Source: Phallusia fumigata (taxonomy: Eukaryota; Chordata; Ascidiacea; Phlebobranchia; Ascidiidae). From it: a stretch of 20,306 nucleotides of DNA. The stretch covers positions 1 through 20,306 of the forward strand of contig QXVZ01013181.1 in NCBI GenBank assembly GCA_008931825.1, written 5' to 3'. Made by a program: the position numbers and the translations under genes. The notes beneath the pieces were generated by a model that did no database searches, was not told the origin of the DNA, and saw nothing but the letters and a program-made list of their open reading frames with translations. Below, piece after piece: positions 9,443 through 17,700 of the stretch. The number at the start of each line of letters is the position of its first letter. Positions within the stretch are counted from its first letter, which is position 1.

Positions 9443-9746
9443 GTGAGTTATTGTGCTACCTTGGCTATGCATTAGTTAAAACTGTCCGAATTTGTTTTGT
9501 TTTAAAAAGGCAGCCATATAACGAGAAAACATGTAAAGGTATTTCCATGTCGCAGGTGTAAAAGCGACGTATACGGCCATTGAACTCGACCTAAAGGACG
9601 ATACGGATGCTTATCAGGATGCATTACGTGCCATCACCGGCGTTCGCTCTGTGCCACAAGTTTTCATCGAGGGAAAATATATTGGTGGTGGAACTGATGT
9701 GAAAAAGCTGCACGACAATGGCCAACTCGCAAAGATGGTGGCTTAG
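9334..9746 (+). CDS. GLRX: dithiol glutaredoxin (two exons, complete)
   Basis: Glutathione-dependent oxidoreductase that reduces protein disulfides and glutathione mixed disulfides. Coding parts are 9334-9442 and 9556-9746, joined through a phase-1 intron (G|GTGAGT ... TGTCGCAG); the total is 99 residues, normal for cytosolic class I glutaredoxins. Visible features: VVYSKTYCPYCKMAK with the CPYC redox site at 25-28, VRSVPQVFIEGK with the cis-proline (70) that helps bind glutathione, and YIGGGTDVKKL, the GG motif near the C-terminus. The ATG sits in AAAACATGG, a good animal start context. There is no targeting sequence, so a cytosolic location is likely. It is transcribed divergently from SHIP. 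An ATTAAA follows the stop at 9808. Confidence 0.95.
9443..9555 (+). other. glutaredoxin intron (113 bp)
   Basis: Starts GTGAGT and ends TGTCGCAG; removing it joins the two halves of a complete glutaredoxin in frame. Confidence 0.93.
9556..9746 (+). CDS. GLRX: glutaredoxin exon 2
   Basis: Begins GT, completing Gly37, and encodes VKATYTAIELDL, the SVPQVFI strand, the GGG loop and a C-terminal helix ending AKMVA before TAG. Confidence 0.94.
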
Positions 9747-9807
9747 AATTGTTTTACCAACTGTTACTTTTACATTTATCCTTAACACCTATTAGCATTT
9801 TTGTTGT

Positions 9808-9813
9808 ATTAAA
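9808..9813 (+). terminator. candidate polyadenylation signal ATTAAA for glutaredoxin
   Basis: The common variant hexamer 62 bases past the stop codon. The downstream cleavage site is not assignable. Confidence 0.5.
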
Positions 9814-11832
9814 ACAGTTTGGATCATCTAGTCCACGAACTATCATCAAATGCAAACTGCATTGAATGTAAATTGTGGGTTTACCCCAAATGTTGTATGT
9901 GTTGGAAGTAGGCGGAAATTAGTAGTTGTGAGGTCCAATTATAAACCGTTTTATTGCTGTTTTGGCAGACAGGCTAGCAAAGCCAAACGAATGCAGAATA
10001 ACATCCATCGCGTGGTTAGCAAAAGGTTGGGCACTTGTAAGAAATTCTATTGTTTGATTTTTGACGATCAACCATTGTTGGTAGACACCTAGAAAGGCAA
10101 ACATACAGAAACCAAACCCTTCAAAGATGATTGTCAAAAAACAGGAGAGAAAAATTTCATTTGTCATCAATCGTCACGACACAAAGAACCGCGCAGTCGT
10201 AATGACACGGCAGTTTTGCAAATACTGGCGCCTTTACGCTACAGAAAAGGCGTATCAACGTGACGGTGGGTTTGTACAACAACGCATTGTCATGGTACAG
10301 GATAGATCAGAATAAAACTGAATAATTAATGATGGGAAGACACGTTCGGTTCTATTAATGTGACTTCCTTTAACCTTACCAACTTAAGTCATTAGCCAAA
10401 ATAGATAAACTTACTTGTGAACAGCGTGTCAAAGAGTGAAAAGGACTATGCCCGTATGCAAGGCATAAAAAGGCATTGCAATTAGTAAAGTTAAAGATGC
10501 TAATTAGCCATCTTTGCTAAGTGCGCCAAATTCGCCGTTTGTCATTTACAACAAGGGTTTTAATAGAGAGGAAGCTCCATGGGAGGGATGGCGTTGTTCT
10601 TAGGGATAAAGTGGGTGGAAAACAAGAAAACATAAAAAATGTTTCGTAAATAATTGAGGTTCGTGCCTTCTTTGTGTTGTTTACCCGTACAATGGTTACA
10701 AAACCGCGAATATCAGGTTGTTAGGTTACAAGTTTAAGGAATGACGTTGCATGTGCTATCACCACTGGTTTTCTGACATGGGCAGAATGGCCGGGACCGT
10801 TATCTTTTGGCCTGTTTGCCCAGGTTTAGCTCTAAAATTCAGCAACAGAGCATACGGAGGGAACAACTTCAATTGCAACCTTATAAAAACACGATTGTCT
10901 ACGTGAGATATCTTTACGACGTGGCGACCACTAAAGCGGTTGCTCAAACTCCCCTCACTGTGTTTTTCATGCTATACATTAAGTTCTTTGGGCGAAAAAA
11001 AATTGAAAATGGTACATATTACAGTAGAGCACGATAGGGGGCAATGTTCCCCCAACATTGTTGATTTAATTGTTTGATGATACGACTAATTTTTTTTAGA
11101 TTTTCTCGAGTTCATACGTTGCAGGACATTTGTTTTGGTTTGTTTGTTTTCACTTGGTTAAAGTAATGTCGCCTCTCACAGAACATTGCGGCGAGCACAA
11201 GGTGGTTCGGTTGCGCTAATCATTCGGCCATCTTGGCGACAAACGACTGCAACGTCGTTAATGCCTGCATAGGTATAAGAGTACACTCAGCGAATAGTGT
11301 TCTTGTAAAATATTCTGTCAGGTTGATGATGGATGGTAAAGTGCGACGATTTGCTGGTCGGTTTCATGCAGTCAGTTCCGGATTTAGAATTGGTGACGCC
11401 ATAAGCTGTATAAAGCTCTGAAGTCCTCAAGCTTCACGTGACGCCAGCTGGTAATAGAAAGTTTGAAAGTATTTGATTGAATGAAAACTTCATACTTTTT
11501 AATGTTTGTTAATATACACGTAACATTACAGAAGTTCTAATTTAAGACAAAACATTAAAAAAAGAAGTTTTATTTCTGAGTTTTTAGAGACCCCTACAGA
11601 TTGCGAGACTTTTCGCTATAGCTTATTTTGCTTGCTCTCATCCGCCGAACAAAACGATTACTCTTGTAGTCTTTTAGTAACTTGTAGAAGTGTGCCCTCT
11701 TTTTTAGGTTGTTATAATGCAGCTGTCTATGTAAGGAAGAAGGGCGACGATTACCAGGTTCTACCACATTAAGTTCTGATATAAGTTCTCCCAGATTCGA
11801 GTAACAACAATAGCCCTACGATGGATGTTGTC
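9814..11832. other. intergenic region without a recognised gene
   Basis: Open frames up to about 83 codons occur on both strands (for example 9919-10170 minus and 11233-11421 plus), but none resembles a known family or joins across splice sites. In particular, no minus-strand exon matches the missing CH3/CH4 part of plastin. Confidence 0.6.
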
Positions 11833-11840
11833 TTTTAGAG
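11833..11840. repeat. target-site duplication, left (TTTTAGAG)
   Basis: Differs by one base from GTTTAGAG at 12057-12064. Confidence 0.65.
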
Positions 11841-12056
11841 CAGGGGTTATTTACCAGGGCACCCCTAAGGGTGTGTTTCCAGGAGGTACAAGGATATTGA
11901 ATAATATATACCATATATAAGATCTATAACATCCAAACAAAATTGTTTGGTATTTAAACATGGAACAAAAATCACTTCGGAAATTTTGAAAGGGATACGA
12001 GAATTGGTTATTAATTTCAAGGGGGTACCGCCAAGGTAAAAGGTTAAGAACTACTG
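11841..12056. mobile_element. hAT-type miniature element (216 bp)
   Basis: Imperfect terminal inverted repeats: CAGGGGTTATTTACC at the left and GGTTAAGAACTACTG at the right. These resemble the CAGTGGTTCTCAACC-type ends of hAT elements. An 8-bp near-perfect duplication flanks it. Its right end, reverse-complemented, is very similar to the left end of the element at 14158-14448, so the two are one family in opposite orientation. No transposase; the 103-codon minus frame over it is incidental. Confidence 0.75.
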
Positions 12057-12064
12057 GTTTAGAG
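12057..12064. repeat. target-site duplication, right (GTTTAGAG)
   Basis: One mismatch with 11833-11840. Confidence 0.65.
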
Positions 12065-12544
12065 CAACTCTTCCTGTGCCACTTATGTCTGTGTGGGTCC
12101 ATTTCTACAGTAAGATAGCTGGCTTGCCTACATGCTCCGTAAACTATTCTAACTGAGGGCAACAGAGGGTTAATTGCATCTTATCAGACAATAGGAATTC
12201 CATACTTTACGGCGGTTATATTTTACTGTAGTCAGTGGAATAATAATTATGACGTCACAAGGATGTCTGTGACGCGAAGCGGTATAAGGCACGACAAGCA
12301 AACATATGACGGCTGTACAGGACATCGAGAGCTCTCTGAGACCCGCCCAAGTCACGGGTATTGCACAAATTTCACTTTCTTAAATAGAATGCAATTTGTC
12401 TGTAATGGAAAATTATTGTTGGTCGCGAATGTAAAGGAATCGTAGACATTTCTGGACTTAGCCAGCGGTAATCTCTAATCATTATAAATCAAGTTAAAAC
12501 GAGCTGCTTTCCCTTGGTAACACGTCAAGCAATGTGCTCGCGTG
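12065..12544. other. unassigned sequence left of the N at 12545
   Basis: No gene recognised. Contains a palindromic TGACGTCA at 12250-12257. If the scaffold is right this should be plastin intron or 3' sequence, but no CH-domain exon is visible on the minus strand. Confidence 0.5.
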
Positions 12545-12545
12545 N
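12545..12545. other. single N (assembly junction)
   Basis: Left edge of a block that repeats plastin exons. Confidence 0.8.
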
Positions 12546-12606
12546 ATAGTCAAGTTAAAAAACAGAAGTTGTAAACACATTTCTTGGTCAGAAATCTCCC
12601 ACATAC

Positions 12607-12790
12607 CAATAAATTCTTCCTCAATTTCGACCCTTTTCAATGCTGGATGAGTATTGAAAAGATTGGCCACAAAAGCCAAGTTAAGTTTGGCATGTCCTCT
12701 GCAAATGTCTTTGGCTGTAACAAACTCTCGGCAGCCAAGTCTATCGGCTGACTTAAGAACTGCTTCTGCCCTGTCTTGGTTGTTTGATTT
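12607..12790 (-). CDS. PLS3: duplicate plastin exon 9 (copy A, probably allelic)
   Basis: 61 codons plus one base starting [16 protein letters not shown]. It differs from 13500-13683 at the protein level only in ALKRVE versus ALKKVE. Splice signals are intact. It is probably not part of a real transcript together with copy B. Confidence 0.7.
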
Positions 12791-12937
12791 CTGAAAAAAA
12801 AACATGCATTTATGCTAAACATCACAGGGCTACAGCAAATATATAACTGGCCAAACTACAAGAATAATTTATTACTTGAAAAAAAACCAGGGTCTTTTGC
12901 ATTTAAACAATTAAAAGCTCTGTGTTCAGTATCTTAC

Positions 12938-13127
12938 ATCAGCATCCAGTTTGCCATTAATAGCTGGGTCCAATTCATACTGTTTCATCTCCTCATCAAC
13001 AGGTTGAATCTGTTCCAGCAAATAAGCGTAAGCAATGGAGTCCTTAATATCTCCACTGAAGTTTTCAATTTTCTTTCCACTCCTTGCCTTGTACCCTTCT
13101 GAATTATTAAGGTGATAATTGACCCAT
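12938..13127 (-). CDS. PLS3: duplicate plastin exon 8 (copy A, probably allelic)
   Basis: 190 bases encoding the same [13 protein letters not shown] ... NFSGDIKDS protein segment as 13830-14019, with intact GT/AG borders. Confidence 0.7.
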
Positions 13128-13264
13128 CTGCAAAACATTAATACGATTTGTAAAAATTACTGTGTGTAAAAAAGGTAGGGATTAAGAACTCAAACTTCTG
13201 AAACAGACTTTAGATTGAAAAAAAAACATGCTTTGCCCCTTTAAATATATTTCACATTCTACAC

Positions 13265-13292
13265 CAGCAGTTTTCAACCTTTTACCTCGAAA
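13265..13292. mobile_element. truncated left end of the hAT-type element in copy A
   Basis: Starts CAGCAGTTTTCAACC after TTCTACAC, as at 14158, and is cut off by the N at 13293. This shows the insertion is present on both copies. Confidence 0.7.
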
Positions 13293-13293
13293 N
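13293..13293. other. single N (assembly junction)
   Basis: Right edge of the duplicate plastin block. Bases 13294-13347 to its right are the start of the intron after plastin exon 10. Confidence 0.8.
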
Positions 13294-13347
13294 GCCAAAC
13301 AATTAAACATTTTGACACAAGGTTAAATATTCAGTTTGGTTCTTTAC

Positions 13348-13426
13348 TTGTACATATAGTGAACACGTGGGCTAACTCCAAGACTGTTCATCCAGTTTCG
13401 GTAAGTTTTTTCTTCTCTGGTCTCCT
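13348..13426 (-). CDS. PLS3: plastin exon 10: start of CH3
   Basis: [20 protein letters not shown], matching human [20 protein letters not shown]. The acceptor is TTTACTTTAG and the donor AA|GTAAAG. This is the last plastin exon seen; the intron runs into the N at 13293. Confidence 0.93.
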
Positions 13427-16239
13427 CTAAAGTAAAAAATAGTCAAGTTATAAAACAAAAGTTGTATACACATTTCTTCGTCAGATATCTCCCACATACC
13501 AATAAATTCTTCCTCAATTTCAACCTTTTTCAATGCTGGATGAGTATTGAAAAGATTGGCCACAAAAGCCAAGTTAAGTTTGGCGTGTCCTCTGCAAATG
13601 TCTTTGGCTGTAACAAACTCTCGGCAGCCAAGTCGATCGGCTGACTTAAGAACTGCCTCTGCCCTGTCTTGGTTGTTTGATTTCTGAAAAAAAAACATGC
13701 ATTTATGCTAAACATTACAGGGCTACAGCAAATATATAACTGGCCAAACTACAAGAATAATTTATTACTTGAAAAAAACCAGGGTCTTTTGCATTTAAAT
13801 AATTAAAAGTTCTGTGTTCATTATCTTACATCAGCATCCAATTTGCCATTAATAGCTGGGTCCAATTCATACTGTTTCATCTCCTCATCAACAGGTTGAA
13901 TCTGTTCCAGCAAATAAGCGTAAGCAATGGAGTCCTTAATATCTCCACTGAAGTTTTCAATTTTCTTTCCACTCCTTGCCTTGTACCCTTCTGAATTATT
14001 AAGGTGATAATTGACCCATCTGCAAAACATTAATACGATTTGTAAAAATTACTGTGTGTAAAAAAGGTAGGGATTAAGAACTCAAACTTCTGAAACAGAC
14101 TTTAGATTGAAAAAAAAAACATGCTTTGCCCCTTTAAATATATTTCACATTCTACACCAGCAGTTTTCAACCTTTTACCTTGAAAGAAAGAACAAATCAA
14201 CCTAACAGCTGACCTTTTAACATTGTAATTCAGATATCTTTAAAGTTGCTAACATTGAATTTCTCCCAAAAAATGGATAAAGATGTATTGCTTATCTTTA
14301 ATAGGAATGTGCTGTATTCTCTGCATAATAATTTTTTATCGGTCTCATATTTTTTAAATCTTTGCTAAAGTACACCCACTACTTGTGACCCCTACAAAAA
14401 ATGCTCACGACCCCTCTAGGGGTGCTTGACCCAGGTAGAAAACCACTGATCTACACTGTTGCTAACGGCACACAAAAGTTTTTCCACAACACAATATTTG
14501 ATGCAGTACCTCAGCAGCAACTCTTCTGGTGAAAGGTTCAGCAGATCCTGCAGGCTTTCTCCCTCAAAGGCTAGGGCAGCCAAATCTACACAGCACAAAC
14601 AATCATGGTTTAGTGTTAAATACTTTGTAATCTATTTTTGAAAAAACAAACATGCTAAAGTTTGTTTGCAGTATCATGGGGTATTGATGACCAGTTAAGT
14701 ATTTACTTTGGCCATAGCAGTAAATTTACAAACCAGGTGATTTTTTAATGCTAAAGAGCACCACCCAAAGGCCTGGCTAAACAAATTGGCCTGCAAAATA
14801 ACAAACAACGATTGGTGCTAAATTACGGTTGGACTAATCTGATTAATAGTTCAGGAAAACAGAAAGTGGGTGTGTATATGTGTCAAAATATGTACCTGGG
14901 CAGTGGGCAAGATCGATCTTGGCGAAAAGACCGATTCTAATGACCTGCCAGAGCAAACCAAGGACAATGTGGGGTTTTTTGTCAGCGATATCCTGTCCAC
15001 CGATGTTCACAATACTGCAACCTATGGCTGATGCAGAGTTGACAGCAAGGTTAAGATTTTCCTGCAAAAGTATGTTATGTTATTTTGGGTATATAGTCTT
15101 AATAGCAACTAAAAAACTATCTTTGTTTTTTACCTGCTTTCGATAAACATTGAGGTTTTTTTTGTTAATGGTTCTTTCATCGATAGTGTCAGGCTGGGAG
15201 TGGTTGATGAGTTTACTGTTGAGAAAAAAAGTAAATAATTTTTTTTTCATAGTTCCAAGCAGTAAAAATGCCGAGTCATTTTATACTTCACACGATATGA
15301 AACTTTTAAATGGTCATGTAACAAGCCACAATTGCTTTTATTTGCTGAATATTGCAGGCATACCATAAAAGTATTCCATCACCGAGTTTTGAGAAAAGAT
15401 CTTCAGAACTCATTCCTTTGACCAGTGCTCCACAATCTGGATCATCTTTCAAATGCTGAAAACACATGATAAAAATGCTTTTATTTCTAAAAAATAAAAT
15501 TAAGTTTAAGGTTTACATTTTTGGGAGTCAGGTTCCTCAGGCAAATCAAATTAAAGACAATCAATTAAACAAACCTTTATAATCCAGTTAGTAAAGGCAA
15601 GGCATTCTTCTTCTGAGTATGAATGCTGTGTGCCTTCAGCTGAAGCCTGAGACATACCACCTTTGGCCACAAGGCCCCTTTTTGCTGCGACCGTTTTCTT
15701 GAAGTTTTTTGCTGCATCATTTTTTGTCACATTTTGATAAATCTACAAGAATAGTAAAGGTTTCAAAAGCTTGCTTGTACTCTTTGGTTACATACCACCT
15801 ATAACGATATGTTTCATTTAAAATCATGCAGCTCACCTTGGCAAATTCTGAGGGTGTGATGACATTATTTTTGTCAACATCAAACTCCTGGTAGAGATCT
15901 CGAATTTTGAAGTTTGGTTGTGGCTTTCCACATTTATCCAATAGATTTCCCATTTCAGCCTTTTCAATAGTTCCATTTTGGTTTACATCTAAACATACAG
16001 ATATCAGAAATTAACAGCAATTAACTCTGCAGTTTTGGGGTTTTCCAGGCTTAGATCAAACCAAAGCTGCATTTTTGTTTTCACAACCATAAATGTATGA
16101 TAGTAAACTACCAACATAAACATACAATGAAACATAGTAACTTACCAACAAGAGCAAAACAAGTCACTAAATGCTCCAACTCTTCCCCAGAAAATCCCTC
16201 CTGTTCAAATTGCGCTGAGATACTGGATTCGTATGACAT
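13348..16239 (-). CDS. PLS3: plastin/fimbrin actin-bundling protein, N-terminal two-thirds (spliced, 3' part missing)
   Basis: Cross-links actin filaments through two tandem pairs of calponin-homology (CH) domains, with Ca2+ control from N-terminal EF-hands. Exons: 16239-16146, 15988-15837, 15742-15575, 15455-15364, 15215-15134, 15061-14896, 14585-14510, 14019-13830, 13683-13500 and 13426-13348. All have GT/AG ends and matching phases and give about 427 residues, against about 630 for human plastins. EF-hand loops lie at 32-43 ([12 protein letters not shown]) and 68-79 ([12 protein letters not shown]). CH1 and CH2 follow, from about 120 to 395, and then the opening of CH3 ([15 protein letters not shown]). 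The start ATG gives MSYESSIS. The rest of CH3 and all of CH4 are absent from the minus strand down to the glutaredoxin gene, beyond two Ns, so the gene is broken by the assembly or continues elsewhere. The L, T and I paralogues cannot be told apart. Confidence 0.93.
13500..13683 (-). CDS. PLS3: plastin exon 9: CH2
   Basis: [20 protein letters not shown] and [17 protein letters not shown], matching [20 protein letters not shown] and [17 protein letters not shown] of human plastin 3. The split codon G+AG gives Glu. Confidence 0.95.
13830..14019 (-). CDS. PLS3: plastin exon 8: CH2
   Basis: [14 protein letters not shown], then [19 protein letters not shown], the CH2 core. The acceptor is ATGTTTTGCAG and the donor GAT|GTAAGA. 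A near-identical copy lies at 12938-13127. Confidence 0.94.
14150..14157. repeat. target-site duplication, left (TTCTACAC)
   Basis: One mismatch with ATCTACAC at 14449-14456. Confidence 0.7.
14158..14448. mobile_element. hAT-type miniature element in plastin intron 7 (291 bp)
   Basis: Ends CAGCAGTTTTCAACC and GGTAGAAAACCACTG are imperfect inverted repeats of the widespread hAT CAGTGGTTCTCAACC type, with an 8-bp near-perfect duplication. The right part carries CGACCCCTCTAGGGGTG, shared in reverse with the element at 11841-12056. No transposase. It sits wholly within an intron. Confidence 0.8.
14449..14456. repeat. target-site duplication, right (ATCTACAC)
   Basis: Pairs with 14150-14157. Confidence 0.7.
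14510..14585 (-). CDS. PLS3: plastin exon 7: CH1-CH2 linker
   Basis: [18 protein letters not shown] and SPEELLLR, matching EALAALLRDGETLEELMKL and SPEELLLR of human plastin. The small 76-bp exon ends in the split Arg codon AG+A. Confidence 0.94.
14896..15061 (-). CDS. PLS3: plastin exon 6: end of CH1
   Basis: [15 protein letters not shown], then [20 protein letters not shown], the most conserved stretch of the plastin CH1 domain. The acceptor is CTTTTGCAG and the donor G|GTACATAT. Confidence 0.95.
15134..15215 (-). CDS. PLS3: plastin exon 5: CH1
   Basis: [19 protein letters not shown], almost identical to the human KMINLSVPDTIDERAINKK. The donor is CAG|GTAAAA. Confidence 0.95.
15364..15455 (-). 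CDS. PLS3: plastin exon 4: CH1
   Basis: [20 protein letters not shown] followed by [10 protein letters not shown], matching the LENDPDCR and FKAVGDGIVLC segments of human CH1. The split codon TG+T gives Cys. Confidence 0.94.
15575..15742 (-). CDS. PLS3: plastin exon 3: EF to CH1 linker
   Basis: 56 codons, phase 0 on both sides. It contains the hallmark [13 protein letters not shown], nearly the same as human [13 protein letters not shown], and enters CH1 with LAFTNWIIK. Confidence 0.95.
15837..15988 (-). CDS. PLS3: plastin exon 2: two EF-hand loops
   Basis: The acceptor is GTATGTTTAG and the donor AAG|GTGAGC. It carries loop [12 protein letters not shown] and loop [12 protein letters not shown]. 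The second has Asn instead of Gly at loop position 6; the acidic residues at positions 1, 3 and 12 are kept. Confidence 0.93.
16146..16239 (-). CDS. PLS3: plastin exon 1: start and first EF-hand helix
   Basis: 31 codons plus [16 protein letters not shown], then [16 protein letters not shown], the helix before the first Ca2+ loop. The donor is G|GTAAGTT. Confidence 0.9.
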
Positions 16240-17700
16240 GATTAGTAGTCAAAATAAATCTACTACAAGTTTAATAATGTCCTGTAAATGCAGAGAAAAA
16301 TATCATCCAACCATTACAATTTTTGGTTGTTTGAAAAAATAAAAAAAATTTTTTAATTATTTTTTAAAATATTTGTGTTTAAAATTTGTTGAGTTTTATT
16401 TTTGTTTGCAGAAACCAACCAAGCATAAAAGCAGTTGGGTATAAAACCTGACGGACAATGGTTAACAGTAAATGAGGGTAATCAAGGAAATATAATTGCT
16501 GATGCAGAAAAACAATTATCCCAGAACAATTAGCATCTGTCTGTAATAAATTCCTGCCAATTTTACACAAAAAACATGAACATCGAAACAAAATACTTGT
16601 TAAATCGTGCTGCATTGAATATTTTCACAGCAGTAAAAAAGCTTCATAAGAGCCAACTCTTGGTCATTGCCTTTCATTTCTTGTCCTGTCATGCCTTTTG
16701 CTTGGTTACTAGGCTCACTAAACAACTAATGATAGAAAGTCGTACTATTTCTACAAAAACACCGGAAACAGTCCACTATTGCGAGACGATGACAAGGTCA
16801 AAACTGTCATAAAATCACATTGCTACAAATACACCAGCTCAAAGCTCGCTCTGTATTCACACGCTATTTTATTAGCTTTCGAGTGCGAACAACCACAATA
16901 GTCGGGCAAAACAACGCCCCGGTCGGGCTGACAAACGGCCAAACTTCCTCGTTGAAGCCGTGCTGTGACGCTATACCGAACGCAGCTTCCGTTGCCATCA
17001 AGCTGGCACATACCCGCCACGCGCCGCACACACGCGTTTAATTGTAAACGTTGGCATGCGCACCGGCAGTGCACGCGCAAAGCGTGACACCGGCAAAACG
17101 TTGATAAGTGCGTCATGGTTTGTTGTGCGTTAGCTTGCGTTGCTTAGATGATTCAAGGAGTCTATCTGCCCAATTGTTTGTAAACCTATCCGTTAACCAT
17201 GTGATGCAACACAAAAACGTAGTTTGAACAACTTAAAAGGAGCGTGAGAAACAGATTTCCGAAACTAAACGATGGAGCGTCCCACAAGCTAATTTTTACA
17301 CCAGGAAATGTTTTTCCTGCGAGGCTTAAACCAAACCAGCCTTTGCCGCAAGGCCTATAACGCGGAAGTAGGCATATTTGGATGGCAATTTTGCCTGGCA
17401 TCTGTATTATTAATTCTCTGATTAAAACTACAACGTATCGTCTTGTCACGTCTGCAAAATCGACCGACACAAGTTGATACACTTACTATGTTACGCCGGT
17501 AATACGACCTCTTTTAAATTCCGGAATTTGTTACACTGACACTTTTAGGTAAGCGGACACCAAAGTGTAACGATATCGGCATCATGTTGCACGCGTTCAA
17601 CCGATACTGACTACGGGATGAAACCGAAGCCAGCGATACTCAGTTTTTTGTTAGTTAATTACCTGAACAACAAACATGCGCGACCAGGTCACAAAATATC
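16240..17700 (-). promoter_or_regulatory. plastin upstream region (putative 5' UTR and promoter)
   Basis: A minus-strand acceptor-like TGCATTTACAG ends at 16282, 42 bases before the plastin ATG, suggesting a 5'-UTR intron or spliced-leader addition. A patch at about 16900-17110 is richer in CpG than its surroundings and includes CATGCGCA, like half an NRF1 site. Open frames here (for example 16823-17116 and 17186-17482 minus) match nothing I know. Confidence 0.35.

Larger units (their letters stand above)
12546..13292 (-). repeat. N-bounded second copy of plastin exons 8-9 (copy A)
   Basis: About 747 bases, colinear with 13439-14185, with roughly twenty differences by eye. It contains full-length equivalents of two plastin exons (13127-12938 and 12790-12607) with intact splice sites and reading frames. 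In the second exon four of five base differences are synonymous and one is Lys to Arg. It includes only the first 28 bases of the hAT-type element found in copy B, because it stops at the N. This fits an unmerged second haplotype. Confidence 0.9.
13439..14185 (-). repeat. resident copy of the duplicated plastin block (copy B)
   Basis: Matches 12546-13292 and continues without an N into exon 10 on one side and the full hAT-type element on the other, so this is the copy in correct gene context. Confidence 0.88.

Noticed and set aside
9919..10170. Minus-strand frame with a hydrophobic start as a possible membrane protein
   Set aside because: Isolated, no homology seen, and overlapped by open frames on the other strand.
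11851..12162. Minus-strand frame of 103 codons
   Set aside because: Lies mostly in a non-autonomous hAT-type element; no protein similarity.
12546..14185. Tandem exon duplication giving mutually exclusive or repeated plastin CH2 exons
   Set aside because: Exon phases would allow it, but the block ends exactly at Ns, lacks exon 10, truncates the mobile element at an N, and differs mostly at silent sites. A haplotype artefact explains all of this.
16823..17116. Minus-strand cysteine-rich frame of 97 codons upstream of plastin
   Set aside because: Cysteines follow from local GC-rich composition; no regular spacing or signal peptide, and the plus strand is open too.
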